DNA of 64,000 nt from Stichopus chloronotus (GCA_021234535.1 CM037840.1:1239801-1303800), one strand, 5' to 3'. Positions 34,572 through 47,164 are shown, counted from the first letter of the stretch. Numbers and translations are program-made. Notes: a model not told the origin generated them from the letters alone.

Positions 34572-35243
34572 AAAAATAGCTTAGATGCAGGTATACATAC
34601 TGCAGTGCATTTTATATTGCCTACTTGTGATTATTTACTATTTGGTAAAATTCTGCCACTATCTGTAGGCTTGTTGGAAAGGTGTTTACTCGTAACAGTC
34701 TGAACTGAAACTAGGGTAGAGCCATAGAAATAAATTTATCCAGAATGACATCAGGGCCGGGGGTAACAAGTGAAGGTCACATTCTCAGGCTATGGGTACA
34801 AATGTATGGGAAAGAAGTGCTGGTTTGCCTTTAATACAGAGCAAGGATGCCGCTAATTGTGTTCGGTTTCATCAGTGTGTAAATAGCTACAGTAGCTTCT
34901 ACAGTACTTCAGTATTTCTATGTGATGTTGCAGTACTGTAGTTTGTGTGGGTATCTACTATTAATCTGAGTATTGTTCTAACTGAAATAATTTTAGACAG
35001 CTTGGGCCAAAAATTATTTGTTGGATGAACACTACCGGACCTTTCTGACATATTACCTGAAACAGGTGTTTGGGATTTTAGTAGGCCTGAAGCAAATGTC
35101 AAAACCAGGGATGTAAGTGCAGGGCCAAAAAAAATACTGAAAATAGGTTGTACAGGTGAATGCCGTCCTGGGGGTGGGGTATACGGGGAGGGGGTGTCAG
35201 AAAAACAAACTAACTTTCATCTCTACAAAAATGCGTAGGAACC
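34572..35243. other. Spacer between two element copies
   Basis: Unique sequence with no gene or repeat that I recognise. Confidence 0.4.
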
Positions 35244-35868
35244 CTCAAATCAACAAGAGGATTCTACATTACAAGTATAAAATTCACTGGAAGGACCGTT
35301 CTTTAAATATTGTAGATTCAAGTTTTTCACATTTTGACCTCCCATGACCCCAAATGACCTTTCACCTCTGCCAAAAAAAATAGGGATCATCTACTCGATA
35401 TAGGCAATCCAGATGCTAACTATGAGACCGCTCACATTTATCGTTCAGGAGATATAGTGTTTACAAGCAATTTTCAAGGTATTTACCTTTTGACTTCTGG
35501 TGACCCCATTTGAATGACCTTTGACCTCCACAAAAAACGATAGGGATCATCTACTCAATATAGGCAATCCAGATGCTAACTATGAGACCTCTCACATTTA
35601 TCGTTCTGGAGATATTGTGTTTACAAGCAATTTTCAAGGTATTTACCTTCTGACCTCTGGTGACCCAAATGACCTTTGACCTCTACCAAAAACAATAGGG
35701 ATCATCTACCCAATATGGGCAATCTACATGCCAAGTATGAGATCACTCAGAGTTACGCTTCTTGCGATATCGTATTTACAAGCAGGTGTCACACATGCAC
35801 ATACATACACACACACACACACAACATCACCATCGCATAGATTCCTTGCCTGCCTTCGGCAAGGAATC
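35244..35868 (+). mobile_element. Tandem-cored, hairpin-ended DR1 element, copy B (625 bp)
   Basis: Same leader and end as copy A at 33698-34571 but with fewer monomers. The hairpin at 35840-35868 has the identical 11-bp stem and TGCCTTC loop. Exact DR1 sites occur at 35515 and 35670. The length difference shows that the core expands and contracts. Confidence 0.78.
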
Positions 35869-38800
35869 AATTAACCTATTTTAGAGCGCTTCTTTTGAAG
35901 AACTTCTTCCCTAGCTTTCTGTTGCTGGAGGATTCTTTTAAAAAATACAGAAGTCTGTATTAATACGGAAAACTTACATCCCTGCATAACCTGTAGGTCA
36001 ATGTTGACTGCATGGAGTTTCCCCTATGATATAGCCTAGTTAAGATTTTTTTGTGTTAGGCTACAACAAAAACAGTGTTGAGCCGATTATCGGTGAGCAG
36101 TGTCGGTATCGGCAGGTAATGGCGTTATCGGTAATATATTGGCATCGGCAAAAATGATTGTCGTCTCTGACAATGGCAACCCATAACAAGCAATCATCTT
36201 TTCTTACACACGGCGGGGCACTTGGTTGTACATGAAACATTCCAAAACTCGCCTGTAGACAGTAATTAACGTTTTCAACTTCTTCCAAATCCAGTTTGAA
36301 GTAAGCACTTAAATACCAGCATAGGCTTTGCCAGAATAAGAGAACTGAGCAAATTTTGTGCTGTAATACTATATTGAGAGAATCCTGTGCTGAAAGAATA
36401 TGCTGGACTCCTGTACATACAAGATTCAGACCAGTCTATAACAGAGTTTCCATAGCACAGATCGGCAAACGCAAGGCACTATGGAATCATTTGCTATACA
36501 GTGCTGGACAACGGATGAAAGCCACCATAGCATTATGAAAGTCCATTGATATTGCTTCAGAATTGAAATGCTAGTCAGTAGATGCATAGGCTTGGCTTAA
36601 CAATAGGCGGCAGTATCAGGCCTATATTAACTTTGGTTTATCGGTTATCTGCTCAACCCTAAAAACAGTGATGTCTTTTATGATTGTTTACTATTTGTTT
36701 GAAGCTGATCACATTTTTAGATTATTTTGAGATTAGAAATGTGAAAATTAATAGCACACTTCAAGGAGAATAATAGTTTAGTATTTAAAAATGGTACTGG
36801 TTCTGATACATTAAGGAGGTACTGTACAAGGAGAACTTGTGCAAGTACCAGTAGTAATTAAACATGACTTCAATTGGTACGAAGTGCCCAAAACACCAGT
36901 ACCAGCTTCAGTACCTGTATCTCCCTAAACATACAATGGACTTAAATTCTTAAAACTGCTGGCAGACTTGTTTCCAAAATTCTGTTTTAATGTTTACACT
37001 TTTGGCCTATAGACGTTATCACTTTAAGGTTACTTAAAACTAATGTCACTGCACTCTAGAAACTATAGTCAATATGTACCTAAGTACATAGACTCTAGAA
37101 ACCTATGACATTAAATAATGAACCAATAAGATTGCACTTAAAGTCTGGTTGCAGCCAATGACAACATTCCCAGTAGGTGTTTCAGAATTCCAGAATATTT
37201 GGGAATCATGTCATGTACGAGGTTGGTGGTGCAGAACATTCCCAGGATTAAATGTGCTAAATGAATATTAACATCCCTGTGTACATCCAAGTTATGAGTA
37301 TGAACAAATATCAATATCACAAGTATTGGGTGCAATATATTGATAATATATCAAAAGTTCTTACCACAAGTGATGGTGTTATAGTCAGATGTCAAACTCT
37401 GGATGAGATGAATTCCTCTGTTATTGGAAGATACGTTGCTGAAATTTACAAAACAGAAATATGACAGGAAAGAAGACATCAATCTTAGGCGACATTCATG
37501 TGTGCACATTGCTAGAATTTGTCTCTCTGGGTTAACCACCCCCCCCCCCTCCCCCCTCTTCCTGAAAAACATCCAGCTATGCAACTGGTTCCATATTAAG
37601 CTGTATGTTTGTAACCTGCTTCACAGAATACAGAACATTTCCTGTTGAAGAAATGCTCACAATAGTTTTATTGAGGAAAAATTGGGTGTTCCCTGGGGAG
37701 AAAGGTTCACCCAATTCCTACACCACTGACGGCTAAATGTGTCTCCAGTCCAGACTGAGCAGGCTCAGTGAACTTTTCCACTTGGTGAATTTTCCCCCAA
37801 AATAAACACAGGACTCATGCTCTGTGAGTGGATTTCAAAAAGATGCACCTCCAAGTAACATTAGGCTATGTACTGCTGCCTCAATTTTTGTGATTTTTCA
37901 AGGTTGCTTCTAGTTGGGCTTTTTATTGTACACTTATTAAAAAAAAGGTAGTAACTCGTCACCCCAACTTCCCCCAGCTATACTTTTGCTGCTTTGGCTT
38001 CCTGATAGCAGAATTCTTAACTGGTCCTACTCTTTGATTGACAGCAAATTCAAAAGATGCGGAGTAGCTCACATTACAGAGTGTAGACAGGGATCCATTT
38101 TTCATGATTGACACTGACACAAACAGCAAAGTATACACTAAAGAACTACAAGTTAAATGCTTGACAGAACAGAAAATATACAGACAGTGCACTGTGCTGC
38201 GCAAACAAATGTGCAATGTTAGGCCAGGAATGTACACTTTACGTACCTTAGGCTGAGCATAAAAATCCAGTGTTACTAGTTAGGGCAGGAGGCCTATTAA
38301 TACTAGTTAGGCTAATAGCATGGCAGCCCCTATTTCTGTGCAACAAAGCTGGAAAATAACCATCAATTCACTAATTGAAGATAGAATGCAATGTGAAAGC
38401 ACATGTACACTGACACTTTTTGACAGCTTTTCTTATCATGTTCGAGGTAAAACTTTCACTCACTTTCACTTGGTTTTAGAACGTTTTAGGGGACGATGAA
38501 GTTAACATCTCATCACCCTGTCGACAGTGCATTTGTTCCCATCTTTTTCTGAACCTTAATGATATGCAACCTTTTTTAACTCAAATAAGAACAAACTGAC
38601 CCCCGAACTGCAACACATTCGTTAATGTAGGCCTTAGTATGTTTGAACCTTTCTGACATTAGTAGAAGCATTAAGGCTGCGGGCGGAAGGACACTCAAGG
38701 AAAAATACAGCGATTTCATTCAGTAGTCTAGGCCTATTCTTTCGTGATACCAAAAGTAAGGGGAGACGCTCTTAGTCTTACATTAGAATAATGAAGGTAA

Positions 38801-38885
38801 AGGTATCATTTCATGGTTTCAGATGAAGCATATTCACCTAAAATAAGGCCTAAGTTAGGTCAGTACAACTGCAAAATACCCTGCC
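35869..38885. other. Intergenic 3 kb, nothing recognised
   Basis: Open frames are short. A poly-C run lies at 37539. A minus-strand AAG|GTACGT donor-like site near 38236 is the only splice-like signal noted and has no partner I can defend. Confidence 0.4.
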
Positions 38886-38894
38886 CCAAATCCT

Positions 38895-39470
38895 GTACCA
38901 CCAAGACTCTGGAGGCGCGGTCGCGGTCATCTGGATAAACCACTACTGAGGACTAGGACCGCGACTCAGTAGGCCACCAGGGACTGCGACCGCTACTCCA
39001 CTCCAGACTGGAGTCTCAGTAGGCCACCTAGACTTTCCTAAAACTATGTACACGAAAGATGAATTTTAACAAACTGTCACCAGGACCACGACTCCACTTC
39101 AGATCAGAGTCCCAATGAGATGTACAAAATGATGGAGCTGAATAAACGGCCACCGGGGACTGCGACTCCACTCCAGAGTCTCAGTAGGCCACCTTACACG
39201 TGTACATAGAGTTGTTCTCAAAATAACCCTTCCTTGGAACACGAATTACGTCATTCAGAATGACATCATAGTCAAAACCCTTTCAAGGACATCACAGATC
39301 TACCCCGGTCTACAGTGTCAATTATGATATTCTCAAAGGTGCCCTCTGATGTATGTTGAATTGTTCTCAAAATGGCTTGATCTGAAAAAATTTTCTTTCC
39401 TAATAAACCGCTGGGACCACAACCGCCACTCCACACCAAATTTACATCGAAAAAGTGGCCGGGGTATTCA
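38895..39470. repeat. Dispersed GC-richer repeat ('gggactgcgaccgctactccactc'), array
   Basis: Several imperfect units contain 'tctggaggcgcggtcgc', 'aggaccgcgactc', 'agtctcagtaggccacc' and 'ccactccag', related to the single patch at 5055-5240. Short inverted pairs (gagtcgcggtcc and ggaccgcgactc types) suggest hairpins. Confidence 0.55.
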
Positions 39471-40449
39471 GCAGTTACTCCGTTAGATCATTTTGAAGGA
39501 AAAAAAATTTGGGTCAGCATAACGTTAGGCCTGGTACTACTAAAAGTCTTCTAACGTTAGATATCCATTGCATCGCACACGAAGAGCTTATGACGAAATT
39601 CACGAAAATAAGGGATGCACGAAAACAAGTGATGCACGAAAAGAGGGGAACATACTAATACCCAGGAGGTTCTCCTTGTACTTGTTGAACCTCCTTGCTA
39701 ATACAATACAGCCAGTAGTATTACTAGTAGTACCAACGTTCAAAACTTGACGTTAGGCCTAACGTTAAACTTAGCCTAAGTTAGTAGTACCATAGCCTTC
39801 GGATTAAGAAGGTAGAATTACGTGAAGGTTTAATGATTGTGTTTTGATAACGTATGTCTACACTTACATATGAAATATCTGATGTTACCCACTACGGATC
39901 TTGTCACTACCTATTTGTCGGGTTTCTTCCTTTCTTTTTAGAAGAATTTGGTCAGAGATTGAGTTTTCGTCTCTGCATACAGACTCGACTGACGTTGCGG
40001 ATGTATCCTTACAGGTGACACACGACATCTGACGTAGTTGAAACTTGTACGGTATATACGGTAACGAATCCGGATATCCTTGCCTTTATATAGGTCCTAT
40101 AAATACAAAAAAAAATAAGAAAGAGGAGTGTTTGATTGGTTCAAAATGACGTATTCTGGGGGGTTACCCGATTCAGCAACAAAACGTTGGGACAACGTTG
40201 ATTCTATACTTGACCAAGTCACTTTTCTTTTTACCAATCAAGTTGGCCAGTCTATCCATAGACTTGCCCCAAGTCTCCTGCGTTCTGCTCTCTTGTACTG
40301 TTATTTGCCCACGCTCCAGACTTCATCCGAATAAAATCACCATTCTTATTTGCAAGACTGCATTTCTGGAAAAATACTGTGGATGTTATCCAATAAGTTG
40401 AAAATCAATCATTCAATGACAGCAACGCAGAATTTATTTTTTTAGGTGG
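39471..40449. other. Intergenic, nothing recognised
   Basis: There are short open frames only. A TATATAGG-type A/T stretch lies near 40090. No supported gene. Confidence 0.4.
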
Positions 40450-40742
40450 TAAGCAGCAAATGCAGAAAGTTGCTCTCTTAAATGTTGGCGATGCACTTAT
40501 TTCTGCCAACTCAAATGTTCGTAATTTAGGAGAATCTCTCTATGGATCATCATGTCACTAAGGTTTGATACAGAACTGCCTACTTTCACCTTCACAATAT
40601 CGCTCGTATTCGTTAATATCTTACCCGTGATGCTGCATGTTCTCTCGTGCACTCATTTATTACCAGTCAGATCGATTATTGTAATAGTCTTTTGTATGAT
40701 GGTTCAACCTCCTACTTAGTTAAGAAATTACAAGGCTATAGT
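40450..40742 (+). pseudogene. Non-LTR retrotransposon RT fragment (CR1/L2-like), decayed
   Basis: Translating across frameshifts gives VGDALISANSNVRNLGE near 40480 and later pieces resembling 'SLVHSFITSQIDYCNSLLY' and 'SYLVKKLQ'. These are the familiar post-palm segments of CR1/L2/jockey reverse transcriptases (VRNLGV, DYCNSLLYG, KLQ). Only about 300 bp survive, with frameshifts, so it cannot be functional. The copy stops at the LINE fragment lying in the opposite direction. Confidence 0.65.
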
Positions 40743-40744
40743 AT

Positions 40745-42165
40745 AGTTTAAAAAAGGATCAGGAGGGACAAATAAGTCCCCACCAAGGACCCTGAAAGAA
40801 AGATACAAAAATCAAACCCGGTCACAAAGCCTAAAGTACTTGTCCAGTGCATTCTTAAACCCATTTACACTTCTTGCCATCACTACATCCTCAGGCAACC
40901 CATTCCACTCATTCACTACCCTCTGAGAAGAAGTAACGACGAATATTGATCCTACTTTGAACCTTCTGGAGTTTAAGACAATGACCTCTAGTAATTTTAC
41001 TATTAGCAAACTTGAAAAAATCAGAAAATGACAAATTATCAAATCCATGAAAAATCTTATAGACTTGTATCAAATCCCCACGTAATCTTCTCAGCTCAAG
41101 TGAAGTGAGATTTAAGAGACGTAGCCTGCTGTTGGGGACACCCTTGAAAGCCCTTATCAATCAAGAAGCCCTGCGCTGGACTTTCTCAAGTAACTCTTTA
41201 TCTTAAGAAAAATATGGGTTCCAAGCTTGAACAGCATACTCTAAATGAGCTAGGTCTAACCAACTGCTTATAGGGTCTAACAATGTCTTGCTTAAGGAAA
41301 CCAAAATTTCTCTTAAAGCAGCCTGGGATGCAGACTTTGAAGGAGCAAAAATAGCCTTCGTTGTCTATTCTTCATCATTCTCTTCCATTCGATGCCAATC
41401 TGGAAAATACCATCTATGATATGTTTCTTTCAGGAGAAATTTCATTCATTAGATTGTTAATTACGGCAGAAACAAGAGTGATTCATTTTTTTTTTCTTTT
41501 CGGGTAAAAAGTTAGCAGAACCAGGCCCTGTAGTAGATGTGCGGCTTTTCCATGTGAAGGCCCCACGACAAAAACGCATTTCTTTTGGAAAAATAGTCCA
41601 TGCTACGGTAGTTTGTACAGCTTTTTACAACTATACAAAATATAGCCAGTCTTTTGGTGCACTTTTGACAAGTGCTGGAAAAACTGTATCCTGCTTTAAT
41701 CACACCTAAAATCCTATTTGCTTTTTTAGCTGCTTCAACACACTGCATGCTTAGCTGGCTGTAAAGAAGAGTCAGTATGTGAACACCTACAAGTCCCTTT
41801 CAACAGAAACCTCTTGCAGTGACTGTCCATTTAAAGTGTACGAATACCTAGGATTATTATTACCAATATGTATTACCTTGCATTTATCAATGATGAAAAG
41901 CATTTGCCACTCCTGAGACCAAGTGAAAACCCTGTCTAAATCCTTCTGAAAACTTTTTGAATCACCTTCAGAGGAGACCTCAGAATACAATTTGGTGTCA
42001 TCAGCAAACGTCTTGGCTCTACATACAATATCAGCATCAATGTCATTAATGAAAGCAATAAACAGGAGAGGACCCAACACACACCCCTGGGGGACCCCAC
42101 TAGTAACCTCCTGCCAAGAATAAGCGCAACCATTTAAACCTATGGAACGCCAAAAGGGCAATGAA
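40745..42165 (-). pseudogene. CR1/jockey-type non-LTR retrotransposon, 3' part, broken
   Basis: Minus-strand reading gives the RT palm: GVPQGCVLGPLLFIAFINDI, then TFADDTKLY with the catalytic FADD near 42000, then FQKDLDRVFTWSQEWQMLF and CKVIHIG. After frame breaks, pieces follow with AKKANRILGVI and, near the 3' end, RRLRGDLIQVYKIFHG, RRYFF and VVNEWNGLPEDVV with NGFKNALDKYF. This order is typical of the RT thumb and C-terminus in CR1/jockey elements. At least two frameshifts and the missing 5' half make it a dead copy. It abuts a 15-bp minisatellite at its 5' side. Confidence 0.85.
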
Positions 42166-42540
42166 TTTTGTTGCCTCATCGTAGTTTGTCTCAACTTATT
42201 TCGTTGTCTCATTTGATTTTGTCTCCTTTTTGGTTTGTCTCATTCAATTGTGTCGTCTCACTTAATTTTGTCTCCTTGTAGATTGTCTGATGTACGTTTG
42301 CTTCATTTAAGGTTGTCTCATTAAAGTTTGCCTCATATTAGGTCGTCTCGTTTTAGTTTGCTTGATTAAAGTTCGTCTCCCAACAGTCCGTCTCACAGCA
42401 GTTTGCCTCACTGCAGTCCGTCTCACTGAAGTCCGTCTCACGGCAGTTTGCCTCACGGCAGTTCGTCTCACTGCCTTCCGTCTCACGGCAGTCCGTCTCA
42501 ATGCAGTCCGTCTCCCAACAGTTCGGCTCATTACAAGTTG
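42166..42540 (-). repeat. 15-bp coding-phase minisatellite
   Basis: About 25 units of 15 bp, for example CCGTCTCACGGCAGT and TTGTCTCATTAAAGT. A diverged AT-rich block (42166-42370) grades into a more uniform block (42370-42530). Because 15 is a multiple of 3, the minus strand reads as pentapeptides (RRTAV, RQTAV), which explains the open frames here. I do not regard this as a gene. Confidence 0.9.
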
Positions 42541-44592
42541 TGCTTCAGAATGTGAAATCCTGAATGAAAATCCATTGGAATTGTATTTAGCTATCGCTGG
42601 TTTTGCGATATGACTTTTCAAAGTGTGAAGATAATACAAAATAGGTGGCATGGAATGTTGCACAGTGTCAGAATTTCTTTTCTTGTGGCTACAGTTCGAC
42701 TCTTAATTACTTAAATACTGACTTTCACATTGGTTTTTGTAATGGATATTTTCTGCTGCCATTAAAATGAAAGTAAAGTAACAAAGGTTACATCAGACAC
42801 AGCAATTTTCAAGCCGCTAAATAGTGCATGATTCATTCATTTTATTGTTATATTCTAAATTTATGACAAAAGTAAGCTTTGAAAATGGATTCCCGCTTAA
42901 AAAGAATTTCCAGTGGAGATGTGGGATAACTTTCTTCAAAATTCTGTTATGAATGGTAAATGTTACTGTGACTTATGGGACATTTGTATGAATTTCAGAA
43001 AGAATTTGCTCATGACATTAAAAAACCACAAAACATTCTTGAGTTCTCTTAATTTTAATATGCACAGAAATATTCACTGCATTTCTTTACATGGGACAAA
43101 AAGCATAAACATGACTTATGTGACATTTTGGGACCACGAAGAAAAACTATTTTCAATTCCTCCACACTATCTCAATTAGCCCTTGAACAGTGCTGTGCAT
43201 TATGTTATATGGCCTACTGTAGGCTATTTTACTTCGCTAACCCCATCAAAAAGAGCTTCCTCTTTCAGCTCTTTGGGTCTAGAACCTGACGTCAGTTTCC
43301 GTCTCTGATTTTAAATTAGTACAAAGAAAATTATCAGGCCTAATAGGCCAAAAGATAACTTTTAAACTACCTTCTATTCTGTGTTTAAAAAATTTGAGTG
43401 TTATACCCAGTTCGCACGGAATAATACTGGTCTGTCTAGCCAATCATCGTACCTATTTAGGTTACGTCATCTGGTCATGGCCGGCCGGGGGAGAGGTAGG
43501 CTATTGCAAAGACTTATGTACCTTCCAACGATATGGTTCCTTATTTGGGAATCATAATGCCTTACATCTAAGAAATGTCCACAAATAGAGCTTCCTTCTC
43601 TTACATTTTAAGCATGACGTTTGGTGACGTCATGGAGTTTTGAATGCTAATGAACTAAACGATTTTTTCAAGCGTAATATCTCAACATTTAAAAACTGTC
43701 AAAAGATTACAATCACGTAAACTATTTGCTAACACATAAAAATATTGTTAATGTCCACTTCGGAGAGCAAGGGCATGTAAAAGTAGGGATTTCAAACTTC
43801 TTATGAAAGGTCTACAAATGCCATTCTAACACCTCGTAAAATTATCTATGTTTACATCGAGAAGCTGTAAAATCTTTTAGTTATCAACATAGAACGATTA
43901 TAATGTATCCTCTCCACTGATATCATTTTGTATCATTAAATTTGGTAAGTGAGTCAGGTACTCGGCAAGTATAAAACGAATCAGTTGCGTTCCTACATAC
44001 ACGTGCAAAATGATGATGTACGAGACATAAAACGACGGCACGTTAGCACTACTGGGGACTATTCGTTCGTGTATAGGCTAGATGCAGTATATCCAAAATG
44101 TATAGTAAAATTGCTGTACACTTTATTGTTGATTACAGGCGATTGTGTCAATTAAACTTCTTAATTTCGGTGTTATGGAAAGCTTATGTTGTCATCTGCA
44201 AATACCGTTTGAAAAATATCGAACTGATTCATTAAATGAGTCAGGTACTGTACTAGCAAAGTTTGAAGACACTGTTGGAGACGTGGGAAATAACAGCTTC
44301 TCTTCGATTGCATTTGTTTTAGATATCGTGGCGTCATAACTAACAAATCTTTCATTTCCAAAGAGATGGAAGATCAAAGTGTCCACCTACCTTGCTATAA
44401 TGGAAAACAAAAGGCCTCATTTTGCACTATTCAACAAACAGTTGACCGTCAGTTGGCGATCTAGTTCCGCGACATGTCTTCATTGAGACTGTTCACTGTA
44501 GGAGAGAATGTAAGAGAATGGGTCACGTGACCTAGTTAACTCGGTAGTTACGGATAGACTGTTGGCCACGGACCGATTTGACGTTTGATGGA
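42541..44592. other. Intergenic 2 kb, nothing recognised
   Basis: There are short open frames only. Near 44397 the minus strand has an AAG|GTAGGT donor-like site, about 125 bp from the GTCACGTGAC palindrome, so a minus-strand first exon is conceivable but unproven. Confidence 0.4.
44522..44531. promoter_or_regulatory. Palindromic GTCACGTGAC E-box
   Basis: A perfect 10-bp palindrome with a CACGTG core, matching the extended E-box bound by USF and MiT/TFE (CLEAR-type) bHLH-zip factors. It is a single copy, lies just outside the DIRS left terminus, and has no proven promoter role. Confidence 0.3.
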
Positions 44593-44661
44593 GATTCTAT
44601 CTCATCAATATGCATTACATTCAAGGATTACGTGAGAGCGTGCTGCTGTGAAAACCTCATT
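44593..44661 (+). repeat. DIRS left terminal repeat
   Basis: Its first ~45 bp recur in direct orientation at 47288-47333 (one extra G). Its inner part, TTACGTGAGAGCGTGCTGCT and beyond, recurs in inverted orientation at 47185-47218. Confidence 0.85.
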
Positions 44662-45152
44662 GTGCTGTTGGTTCTCCTCCCAGTAACATCTGCAAGCCTG
44701 ATCGGCTTGAGTTGTATTGTTCTTTGTTACCTATGGTTCTGTCTTCTTATTCAGCCTCCAATGCAATAATTTGCTGGCTGCTTACTGGGCACACATTGAG
44801 GCCGTTACTTATTTGTCTTATTGTATTCTGGTAGGTAATACACAGGCTTAGCTTCTCAACACAGGTTTTCAGAGCTTTTTACTGAGTGAGGGTTTTAGAA
44901 AGCCTTTCGTCAACACAGCCAGAGCATACTTGCTTAAGTTGACCATACAGTATACTGAAATTGATAATAAGGCATAACTGCTGAAAACAGTAATAAGAGC
45001 ATAATTGCTGGTAACAGTCCTTTCGTGTATGGTTCAGTACACTTTACATTTACAGAACTTACACATACTTGTCGAAGTTTTGTAATCATCCGTCCGTCTA
45101 TTAAGCTTGAGCTTTTTGTGTAACATTGCAGTTTTATCATATTTGCAAAGCT

Positions 45153-45758
45153 ATGGATGAAGAACTTGATTATTCGGATGAACTGGATCTTGCATCGAGT
45201 GAGCAAGTTGAAACAGAGCCGTTACGGGCTGGTATCACCCCTGAGATATCTGATTTTATCAAAAAAGCCATAAATGAAGCAACCCAAAAGGCTAACGAGT
45301 CAGCAAAGGGCCTAGCCGGCACTTCTGGTTCTCGAGCACCAGAACACCTGCCAACTGTGTCGGACACAGTTTCAAATCAGGGGGACTTTTCTACTCAGAG
45401 TTGTTTCGATTTCGATGATCAAATTCCTGAAATTTTCAGACAAACTAATGAGACTGGTAATAACTTCAATGATGTGCTTGATGATGTAGCTCTTGATTTT
45501 GAGAGTGAGGAAAAGGGACCGCCGTTCCCTGATAAAATTGCAGAAGTAGTCAACAAAATGTTGAAGGGTAAAATGACAGAAGAAAAACTCCCAAATATGG
45601 GTCATAATATAATTGGGTACATAGATGATATGCACATTCAAGGGGACACAGAAATACAGTGTCTAGCAGCAGTTACTGCTACAGTTAATCTTTTCTCAGA
45701 TTTGGGATTTTTAATCCATAACGAAAAGTCAGAATTCTGGGCTTGGGCTTCATATTAA
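45153..45758 (+). pseudogene. DIRS gag N-terminus fused to an RT remnant
   Basis: The frame starts MDEELDYSDELDLAS (ATG 45153; a further in-frame ATG lies at 45126). It runs through an acidic gag-like region (GITPEISDFIKKAINEA; later GPPFPDKIAEVVNKML) and then, without transition, into IIGYIDDMHIQG near 45615. YIDD is the reverse transcriptase catalytic motif. The gag C-terminus and the RT fingers and most of the palm, normally in between, are missing. The frame ends at 45758, where a small indel shifts the reading into the next frame. Confidence 0.75.
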
Positions 45759-47164
45759 ATTCTGAGGCAATGACAGTAACTGTGTCCGAAGAAAAAAGAT
45801 TGAAGACCAAAAGCAAAGTGCACAAGATATTAAACCTCCCCTTAGTGACGATCCGAAGTTTAGCTGAGGTGATTGGCATATTGGTTGCCAATTTCCCAGG
45901 GGTTGAGTATGGACCCTTGTATTACCGGTCATTGGAAAGAGACAAATTTCGAGCCTTAAAAACGAGTAGGGGTAATTTTGATGGCAAGATGGCTTTATCA
46001 AATAAGAGCCAAGTAGAATTAACTTGGTGGATGAACAATATAGATGGCGCTTTCAAATCCATAAGTCATGGCCAATCTCATGCAACATTAACTTGTGATG
46101 CATCACTGTCAGGCTGGGGGGCCTGTCTACGAGAGTTTCAAGCCAGTGAAGTGTGGAATACCAAAGAAAAACAATTCCATATTAATGTTTTAGAACTTTT
46201 AGCCATAGAATTTGGTTTAAAGTCAATATGTCGTACATTTGTGGGCTCCCATATCGGGGTACTATCTGACAGTTCGACAGCTGTATCGTATCTAAGTAAT
46301 ATGGGGGGCATGAAATCTCATGGCTGTGATGCCCTTGCCAAACGAATTTGGTTATGGTGCATAGATAGAAGGATATGGATTTCGGCGGCCCATATTCCAG
46401 GCAGGGTTAATAGAGAGGCAGACTCTCTGTCCAGACATGTGCAAGCAAACATTGAATGGACCCTCAACAAGGAAATCTTTTGTGACATAACGAAGTTGTG
46501 GGGTAAACCAGATATAGATCTGTTTGTGTCAAGAAATAATAACCAATTGGACAGGTTTGTTTCATGGATTCCTGATCCGTCCGCATTTGCAGTCGATGCT
46601 TTTAGCTTAAATTGGGGAAAACACTATTTTTATGCCTTTCCCCCTTTCAGCCTCATCGGGCGGTGCCTCTGCAAAATCGAAGAAGAGAAGGCAAAAGGCA
46701 TGATTATCATTCCCTTCTGGACCACTCAAACGTGGTATGTCAGAGCCATGGAACTATTAATTGATCCCCCATTAGTAATACCAGTAAAGGAGAATACTCT
46801 AACACTGCCTCATTACAACACACGCCACCCTCTATGCAACAAACTAAGACTGCTGGTAGCCTATGTCTCATTTCAGGGAATCGTTGCGACGGCGAAAGAT
46901 TTCGGGAATGGCTGCGGAAGTCATTTTGTCCGCATGGAGACCTGCCACACAACGTCAGTATGCAGTCTACGCTTCCAAGTGGATTATTTTCTGTGCAAAA
47001 GACACAGTGATCCCTTTCAGTCATCAGTTCCAGAGATAATAGAATTTTTAACGAAACTTTTTCTTTTTCTTTTTTACGTCCCACCCAGTGTATTTACGAA
47101 ACGAGAAGGTGGAAAGAATAGAAGTTTCTTGAACCCCTCCCTAGTGGAGTGCTGTGGTTACTGA
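45743..47164 (+). pseudogene. DIRS RNase H, methylase-like domain and recombinase N-terminus
   Basis: A 473-codon frame. RNase H is recognisable by LTCDASLSGWGACL, LELLAIEF, LSDSSTAVSYL and VNREADSLSR, which hold the four acidic positions. The DIRS methylase-like block follows (PDIDLFVSRNNNQLDRFVSW, DAFSLNWG, YAFPPFSLI, IIPFWTTQTWY). From about 46915 the best match switches to another frame, where PATQRQYAVYASKWIIFCAK looks like a tyrosine-recombinase core-binding domain. It then returns (EIIEFLTKLF) and degenerates by about 47085. So the recombinase starts on the plus strand but its catalytic half is absent here. Confidence 0.8.
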
